Program-made: the position numbers and the translations under genes
Shown here: positions 15,133-19,934 of the stretch, one piece after another
How the letters are laid out: the number at the start of each line of letters is the position of its first letter
Numbering within the stretch: the stretch's first letter is position 1
Assembly: GCA_963169135.1 (NCBI GenBank)
Contig: CAUJEQ010000191.1
Coordinates: 1 to 19,934 of the forward strand
Length of the DNA stretch: 19,934 nt
Direction: 5' to 3'
From: Chloroflexota bacterium
GTDB lineage: Bacteria; Chloroflexota; Dehalococcoidia; Tepidiformales; Tepidiformaceae
The notes under the pieces: model-generated
Databases searched by the model: none
The model's input: the letters and a program-made list of their open reading frames with translations, nothing else
What the model was told of the DNA's origin: nothing

Positions 15133-18100
15133 CGGTCGCCTCCACGCCAGGGAGGGTGCCCTCGCTCAACGCGGCGAAGTCCCGGACGACGGGCCCGCCC
15201 TTCCACTGCTTCCAGATCTCCAACCGCTGGCTCGGCGCACAGATCCGGTCGTACGGGCAGTACAGGCAATTCGTGTACGAGCTGTTACGGCCATCCTCCT
15301 CGCCGGGGACAGCGGGGAAGTATCCCTGGCGCATCGTGTTCGCCAGCACCTGGACCACGTCGCCGAACGCCTCCCGGGTTGGCCCATCGAGCGGCAGGAT
15401 GGCCTGCTCATAGTTCTCCCGTTCGGTGATGAACCAGTACCGGGCGCTGATTGGCTGTCCGCCGCCTTCGTTCTCAAGCGCCAGCGCGTACACCGGCAAC
15501 TGCAACCGCTTCCCGCCATCGAGCCGGACCAGCGGGTCGGGCTTGCCAACTACCTTGAACTTCTCCGCCCGTCCCGTCTTGTAGTCGGTCACCATCAGTT
15601 CGCCGTTCGGCCCGCTGTCTACCCGGTCGATGTACCCGCGGAAGGCGATCCCCGTACCGTCCGGAAGCGTGTACCTGGCCGGGGGCGGCGGGGGGCTTCC
15701 GTCGCGGCTCGCCCCGAACGCTACCTCCGCCCGCTCGAAGACGAACCCGGTACTGGCCCGGTATTTCTGATCTGCGTCGAGGAACAACTCCAGGTCGCGC
15801 AGGATGCGCGCGCGGTCTGCCGCCCAGGCTAGCGGCTTGCCGGTGAGCCCCCGCCGCTCGGCTTCGGCACAATGCCGCTCGGCGATCTCCCGCAGCCTCG
15901 TGCGTTCCTTCGCGCTCCACGGCGCCAGCGCGTCCCCTCTCGGGTGCGTCTCGTTGAAGAACTCCTCGAGCGCCCCGTGCATTACGTTGCCGGCATCAGC
16001 AGCGGTGATGGTCTCGATCTCCTCGGGCCGTTCGATGTCCCCGACCTTCAGCACGTGCCCCAGGAAGTGGCGGAAGGGGCACTGGGCGAAGGTCTCCAGT
16101 GCGGTCGGCGAGACCGGCTCCCCGGTGCCCGCGGCTGCAACCGAGCCACCCGGCACCCTGCCGTTCCAGCCATCGAGCTCTGCCGTTCCTGGGCCGGCGG
16201 TCCGGCGCTTGCGTGCACGGCTCCGCCGGGCGGCCATGCCATCACCCAGGCCATCGATTCGGCTCGCCAGGTAGTGGCGTTCGGGAGCGCTGCGAGCCCC
16301 AAGCAGCGAAGCAAGGTCGCGCTCCTGCAGCGACGCCCGTTCGCCGTCATTCGAGAGGACCGACTGAAACGAATGCACCGCCTCGAACCATTCCGGGTAC
16401 GGCGGCGATTTCAACATCTCCGCGAGGTCGCTGGCATACAACGCCGTGCCCGCCTGTGAGGTCGCGGATTCGAGCAACCAGCGGGATGGGGTGGTCGTAC
16501 GCTGGCCCCGGAGGTCGGCCCGGGGATACGAGAGGGCGCGTGTGTCCGCCCCGGCCAGCGCAGCCAGGTACGCCCGCCGCTGCTGGAGCAGCCCCAGACG
16601 CCGGGAGGGAACCTCATCGCCAGCCTGGTCGCGTTCTTGTTCGGTGATGATCGGGTCTTCGCCCCCTCCGGAGTTCCCCTCCACAAGACCGGCCACGAAG
16701 ACGGTATCGAACTCGAGTTCGGCCGCCGCGGAGATGGGCCCAACAAACATCCCGTCCCCGAGCGAACCCACCCTCCCCGATGGCGCGTCGAGCACGTCTT
16801 CCAGCGCCGTCGCGAACTCGCCCCGCGAGATCGGAACTTCGAACGCGGCGGGCAGTTGGCCTTCGAGATTGGCGATCGACGAGAGGAGCCCCTGGACTTC
16901 CTCCCAGGCCGCGGCTTCGGCCTCTGCGAGTCCCTCCCCGGGGTGCTCGACCGTTGCCAGTGGAAGGTACCGCTCCAGCAGTTCGATCGCCTTTCGAGCG
17001 TGCCCCGCGGGTGGTGCCTGGACCGGGCTTGCCAGCTCTTCCGCCAGGGCGCTCATGAATCCCGCCAGGGCCCTCGCCTGCCCTGCCTGTCGCCGGTTGT
17101 ATGCAGCGGCCTCCGGAGTCGCGGTGCTACGGGCTTCCCTGGCATCCGCCCACCCGGCCAGCCGTGCGGTCCATTGGTCCACACCCTTCACCACCCCCGC
17201 CTCCCGCGAGATCGCGTCCCAGCGATGGGAAGGCGCCGGTGCCCCATCCTCACCAGGAATCGGCGCGGATGTCAGCCAGTCCATGACGACTTCGCGCCGG
17301 AATCCGCTCGCCGCCATTCGGTACGCCCCCAGCACCGCCCGTCCCGCGAGAGACTGCGCCAGTCTCCGGACCGGGGGACCGTTGTGCGGGATCCCTGCCG
17401 AGTCCAGCACCTCGTGCGCCAGCAACGCGTACTGCTCCGGCCGCTGGAACAGGATGGCCATCCGGTACAGCGGGACGCCCTGGTGGGCGAGTGCGACCGC
17501 CTTGCGAACGGCATGCCGGACTTCCTCCTCGGGATCGGGCAAGGACGCGACCATCGAGCCGGCCGGCACTGCGGCTTCCACGCCCTCCCGCACGGGGCCA
17601 AGCCCGGAGAGGCGTGCCGCCATCTGGCGAGCAAGCGCATCCACCTGGCCATCCCCGGTCAGCCCGATGACCGCCCCGGCGCCCACCGTGGCCGCCACTG
17701 CCTCGAGCAAGCGCGCGAGCGCGTCCGGGAGCCGCCGCGGGAGGTAGAGGATGAGCGCGCCTGCTTCGCGCGCCCCCGGGGCGCCGCTCATCACCGCTCC
17801 GGCGGCGGCTCGGAACAGGTCGGATTCATCGTAGTACGCGGCCGTCAGTTCCTTCGTCCGGCGCAGCAGCCGCACCACGTCCGCCGTGCGGGGGCTCAAC
17901 GCAGCGAGCCGGTGGAGGGTCTCGCTGGTGGCGTCGCGCAGGTCGTCGAACGCGCGCGCCAACTGCTTCGCCGTCGCCGGGTGTGCCACCACCGGAGCGA
18001 AGATTCCCGCGTCTTCCCGGAGCGCTGCCCGTACGGCCTCCATCCGCACCCACGGGACCAATGGCGTGCGCCGCTCGGCGGCCAGCGCAGCGCCACCCAG

Positions 18101-18304
18101 GAGTTCTGCTGCCCGCCCCGCGACCTGGAATCGCACATTGACCAGCGGCGTTTGCGCCGCAAGCGCCCGGCGCAGGCCGAGCCCCGCATAGTTCGTGGGG
18201 ACAATCACGGTCACTGGCGCCAGCGCGCCGCCGCTTTTCGCAGCCACGATAGCCGCTGCAAGGGCTTCGCGGGCCGGCCGCCCGTAGGGAACAAGGTCAA
18301 TCAT
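15125..18304 (-). CDS. addB: AddB-type nuclease with iron-sulfur cluster motif
   Basis: Subunit B of AddAB. The 1059 residues follow the AddB plan: an N-terminal helicase-like region without working motifs and a C-terminal PD-(D/E)XK nuclease. At the Walker A position the sequence reads YGRPAREAL (7-15) with no GKT, so ATP is not expected to bind there; helicase motif relics remain, for example EFDTVFVAGLVEG (531-543). The nuclease shows His776 (GNVMHG), Asp893 (YIDRVD), DYK (907-909) and Gln935. Four cysteines, Cys742 (FAQCPFRHF) and Cys1013, Cys1016 and Cys1022 (CLYCPYDRIC), match the 4Fe-4S staple that closes the AddB nuclease domain. The start ATG 18304 follows GGTGAT at a 5-nt gap, a less usual ribosome site complementary to the 16S tail. 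addA overlaps its end. Confidence 0.93.
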   Translation of the reverse strand: MIDLVPYGRPAREALAAAIVAAKSGGALAPVTVIVPTNYAGLGLRRALAAQTPLVNVRFQVAGRAAELLGGAALAAERRTPLVPWVRMEAVRAALREDAGIFAPVVAHPATAKQLARAFDDLRDATSETLHRLAALSPRTADVVRLLRRTKELTAAYYDESDLFRAAAGAVMSGAPGAREAGALILYLPRRLPDALARLLEAVAATVGAGAVIGLTGDGQVDALARQMAARLSGLGPVREGVEAAVPAGSMVASLPDPEEEVRHAVRKAVALAHQGVPLYRMAILFQRPEQYALLAHEVLDSAGIPHNGPPVRRLAQSLAGRAVLGAYRMAASGFRREVVMDWLTSAPIPGEDGAPAPSHRWDAISREAGVVKGVDQWTARLAGWADAREARSTATPEAAAYNRRQAGQARALAGFMSALAEELASPVQAPPAGHARKAIELLERYLPLATVEHPGEGLAEAEAAAWEEVQGLLSSIANLEGQLPAAFEVPISRGEFATALEDVLDAPSGRVGSLGDGMFVGPISAAAELEFDTVFVAGLVEGNSGGGEDPIITEQERDQAGDEVPSRRLGLLQQRRAYLAALAGADTRALSYPRADLRGQRTTTPSRWLLESATSQAGTALYASDLAEMLKSPPYPEWFEAVHSFQSVLSNDGERASLQERDLASLLGARSAPERHYLASRIDGLGDGMAARRSRARKRRTAGPGTAELDGWNGRVPGGSVAAAGTGEPVSPTALETFAQCPFRHFLGHVLKVGDIERPEEIETITAADAGNVMHGALEEFFNETHPRGDALAPWSAKERTRLREIAERHCAEAERRGLTGKPLAWAADRARILRDLELFLDADQKYRASTGFVFERAEVAFGASRDGSPPPPPARYTLPDGTGIAFRGYIDRVDSGPNGELMVTDYKTGRAEKFKVVGKPDPLVRLDGGKRLQLPVYALALENEGGGQPISARYWFITERENYEQAILPLDGPTREAFGDVVQVLANTMRQGYFPAVPGEEDGRNSSYTNCLYCPYDRICAPSQRLEIWKQWKGGPVVRDFAALSEGTLPGVEATDE

Positions 18305-18328
18305 CCGCCATCACCATCCGCACAGGAG

Positions 18329-18338
18329 GCCGATCCTA
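18329..18338 (-). promoter_or_regulatory. Candidate -10 promoter region for addBA
   Basis: On the minus strand this reads TAGGATCGGC, with the TAGGAT hexamer at 18333-18338, 28 nt before the addB ATG. The identical 10-mer stands ahead of the carboxylase gene at 5366-5375. The predicted transcript start near 18326 would leave a leader of about 22 nt. No clear -35 box. Confidence 0.3.
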
Positions 18339-18377
18339 CGCCTGGATGGCACACCCCGCCCGTTCAGCTCACTCCAT

Positions 18378-18407
18378 CCACGCGACAGGAAGTGTCGACT
18401 TTCGTGG
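18378..18407 (-). terminator. Imperfect hairpin after the phosphotransferase gene
   Basis: On the minus strand CCACG (18403-18407) pairs with CGTGG (18378-18382), and CGAC (18394-18397) with GTCG (18383-18386), with a 7-nt loop and an unpaired AAAGT on one side. It begins 4 nt past the stop. There is no T-run, so termination is uncertain. Confidence 0.3.
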
Positions 18408-18411
18408 ACGG

Positions 18412-19401
18412 TCAGCCCGTCAGCATCGCCATAGCGTATTCCATGTTCGCCTTCATCGAGGGCTTGATCTCTTCCCAGTGCGGGTCATCGCGCTTTCCGC
18501 GCCGGTGGAGCATCAGGTTGAACCCGCTGATGATCGCAAACTTGTACACGGCCAGTGCTTTGAACCAACGGATATCGCCCGGGTCCGAACCGCATGACTC
18601 CCGGTACCAGGCTTCCAGTTCGTCGCCGTGGGGCATGCGGATATTCTGCTCGTGCGCCCACGCCGCCGGGTCGCTGAAGACGCAGATCCAGCCAAGGTCA
18701 TTGAGCACCGGGCCGATGCCGCAGAGTTCCCAGTCGATCACCGCCGAGAGCTTGCCCCCGGGAGAGTAGAGGAGGTTCGTCCACTGGAAGTCGCCATGGT
18801 AGATGGCGATGCGCGATTTGTGCGGGATTTTCTCAAGGAGCAGTTCCTTCACCCGTGGCTGCAGGGCCAGCAGCTCAGGTTCGGCCGCCCGTTCGTAGAA
18901 ACGGTCCCAGCGGTTCACGTCGAACTCATACCCCCAGTACTCGCCCAGGTACGGCGCCTTTCCCGGGTCCACACGGTGAATGCCCGCGAGCGCCACCATC
19001 GCCTGGCGGGCCATGTCCCGGAGTTGAGCGTCGCTGAAGCGCGAGGGGTAGTTGTCCTTCAGGGTGTCGCCCTCAAGCCGCGGCTGAACGAAGTACGGCG
19101 AGCCGAACCATCGCTCGTCCGTCCCGGACCAGAGGATCGGCGCGTGCGGGACGTCCGTGTCTTTAATCGCCGTGACGGCGGCGACCTGCCGCGTCAGGTC
19201 GGCGGTGCCCTCCCACTTCACGCCGGGAGGCGGCAGGCGCAAGAAGTAGCTCGTCCGCAGCCCCTCGGAAACGACCTCGAAGAAGTATGAAAAGCCCGCG
19301 TGCCCCGGGCCTTTCTCGACCGAGGAGATGGTCGCGCCGGGGTCGTCCAGGTGCGACCGCATGAACGGCTCCAGCCGCCCGCGGAGTTCATCCAGTTCCA
19401 T
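18412..19401 (-). CDS. APH-fold phosphotransferase, likely acyl/hydroxyacyl-CoA kinase of the ACAD10/11-linked group
   Basis: The 329-residue protein has the aminoglycoside phosphotransferase/choline kinase fold. The catalytic loop is HGDFQWTNLL (202-211), with base Asp204 and Asn209, and the Mg-binding Asp223 lies in VIDWE. The nucleotide-binding lobe includes YFLRLPPPG (52-60). A resistance function is unlikely: it sits 82 nt downstream of an acyl-CoA dehydrogenase with the ACAD10/11-type ending, and in animal ACAD10 and ACAD11 the same two domains are fused on one chain, where the kinase domain phosphorylates the 4-hydroxyl of 4-hydroxyacyl-CoA. A similar role here is inference from context. 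I chose ATG 19401 because GGAGGAGG stands 3 nt upstream and the longer open frame beyond it is antisense-like and arginine-rich. Confidence 0.88.
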   Translation of the reverse strand: MELDELRGRLEPFMRSHLDDPGATISSVEKGPGHAGFSYFFEVVSEGLRTSYFLRLPPPGVKWEGTADLTRQVAAVTAIKDTDVPHAPILWSGTDERWFGSPYFVQPRLEGDTLKDNYPSRFSDAQLRDMARQAMVALAGIHRVDPGKAPYLGEYWGYEFDVNRWDRFYERAAEPELLALQPRVKELLLEKIPHKSRIAIYHGDFQWTNLLYSPGGKLSAVIDWELCGIGPVLNDLGWICVFSDPAAWAHEQNIRMPHGDELEAWYRESCGSDPGDIRWFKALAVYKFAIISGFNLMLHRRGKRDDPHWEEIKPSMKANMEYAMAMLTG

Positions 19402-19483
19402 GGTCCTCCTCCCATCAAGCGCGCGGGGAGTTGTAGCGAACCCTTGCCGCGCTCCGTTCCATGCCCTGCCCGGGACTCCCGGC

Positions 19484-19934
19484 CTACTGGACTCCGAAGT
19501 CCCAGCCGTTCCCGGCCTTGAAGCTCTGCAGGATGCGGCGCGACACGACCATCCGGTGTGTCTCGTCCGGGCCGTCGTAGATGCGCGCGGCTCGCGCGCC
19601 GCGGTACATCCCCTCGAGCGGCGTATCGCCGGAAACGCCCAGGGCTCCGTGCACCTGGATGGCCCGGTCGATGACGTCGTGCAGGACCTTCGCCCCGAAG
19701 AACTTGATCGCCGAGATCTCAACCCGGGCCTCGTCGCCCTGGTCGATCTTTTTCGCGGCACTCAACGTCAGCGCGCGCGACGCCTGGATCTCGACGTACG
19801 AGTCGGCGATCCAGTTCTGGACCGTCTGCTTCTCCGAGAGCGTCGAGCCGTACACCTCACGGCGCAGGGAGTACTCGCACATCATCTCGAAGGCGCGCTG
19901 CATCTGGCCCAGCCAGCGCATGCAGTGGTGGATG
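19484..19934 (-). CDS. Acyl-CoA dehydrogenase, C-terminal part, 5' end outside window
   Basis: The frame is open to the right edge and gives the last 149 or so residues. It starts in IHHCMRWLGQMQRAF, the family's stretch at the start of the C-terminal helical domain, continues through REVYGSTLSEKQTVQNWIADS and AIQVHGALGVSGDTPL, and ends near IYDGPDETHRMVVSRRIL. Classical enzymes read IYEGTxE at that last site; here Asp replaces the catalytic Glu (YDGPDE), resembling the DGPDE of ACAD10/11-type dehydrogenases. Those act with a kinase on 4-hydroxyacyl-CoAs, which agrees with the APH-fold gene directly downstream in the same direction. An internal ATG at 19921 is not the true start because the family sequence continues upstream of it. 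Confidence 0.9.
   Translation of the reverse strand, partial: IHHCMRWLGQMQRAFEMMCEYSLRREVYGSTLSEKQTVQNWIADSYVEIQASRALTLSAAKKIDQGDEARVEISAIKFFGAKVLHDVIDRAIQVHGALGVSGDTPLEGMYRGARAARIYDGPDETHRMVVSRRILQSFKAGNGWDFGVQ

Noticed and set aside
13438..15429. 663-codon open frame on the plus strand
   Set aside because: Antisense to addA and the end of addB, with no family resemblance; a GC shadow.
11806..18304. Novel defence system built on a helicase-nuclease pair
   Set aside because: The full AddA motifs, the dead Walker A of the partner and its four-cysteine cluster are those of the standard AddAB repair complex.
16637..18769. 710-codon open frame on the plus strand
   Set aside because: Antisense to addB and spanning into the phosphotransferase gene; composition is arginine-rich and no motif is present.
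18412..19401. Aminoglycoside resistance gene
   Set aside because: The fold matches, but the neighbour is an ACAD10/11-type dehydrogenase and there is no mobile element or other resistance gene.

Overview
The window is high-GC bacterial chromosome (I estimate roughly two thirds G+C), densely coding on both strands. There are no rRNA or tRNA genes, insertion sequences, CRISPR arrays or phage genes. The family content (single-chain acyl-CoA carboxylase, fused type III CoA-transferase, acyl-CoA dehydrogenases, AddAB, and a selenoprotein of the glycine/betaine/proline reductase B family) suits a heterotrophic Chloroflexota or Actinomycetota lineage. That placement is inference; nothing in the window fixes the phylum.

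Layout. (1) 1-5314, minus strand: an acyl-CoA carboxylase with biotin carboxylase, biotin carrier and carboxyltransferase domains on one chain, followed 28 nt later by a double-length CaiB/BaiF CoA-transferase that runs off the left edge. (2) 5448-11809, plus strand: a PilZ protein, an acyl-CoA dehydrogenase-family flavoprotein, an OsmC-family protein, a carboxymuconolactone-decarboxylase-family protein, a GlcD/D-2-hydroxyglutarate-dehydrogenase-like flavoprotein, a small STAS-like protein, and a GrdB/PrdB-family protein whose frame is crossed by one TGA. (3) 11806-18304, minus strand: addB then addA, overlapping by 8 nt. (4) 18412-19934, minus strand: an aminoglycoside-phosphotransferase-fold kinase and, upstream of it, the C-terminal end of an acyl-CoA dehydrogenase of the ACAD10/11 kind.

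The main result is the gene at 10958-11809. An ordinary gene caller would give two genes, 166 and 110 codons long. The family's conserved sequence continues in the same frame across the TGA at 11456-11458, and the TGA falls where GrdB has its catalytic selenocysteine, giving a U-x-x-C-x-R motif. A short hairpin with a loop G 21 nt past the TGA could be a bacterial SECIS element. I read it as one 283-residue selenoprotein with Sec167.

Most metabolic genes here point to acyl-CoA chemistry: CoA transfer, alpha-carboxylation, flavin-dependent oxidation, and possibly 4-hydroxyacyl-CoA breakdown by the kinase/dehydrogenase pair. OsmC, CMD and the selenoprotein are small redox-type proteins in a row. 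AddAB is unrelated DNA repair machinery; its stop codon overlaps that of the selenoprotein gene, convergently. No gene-free stretch exceeds 300 nt; the longest is 7487-7756.
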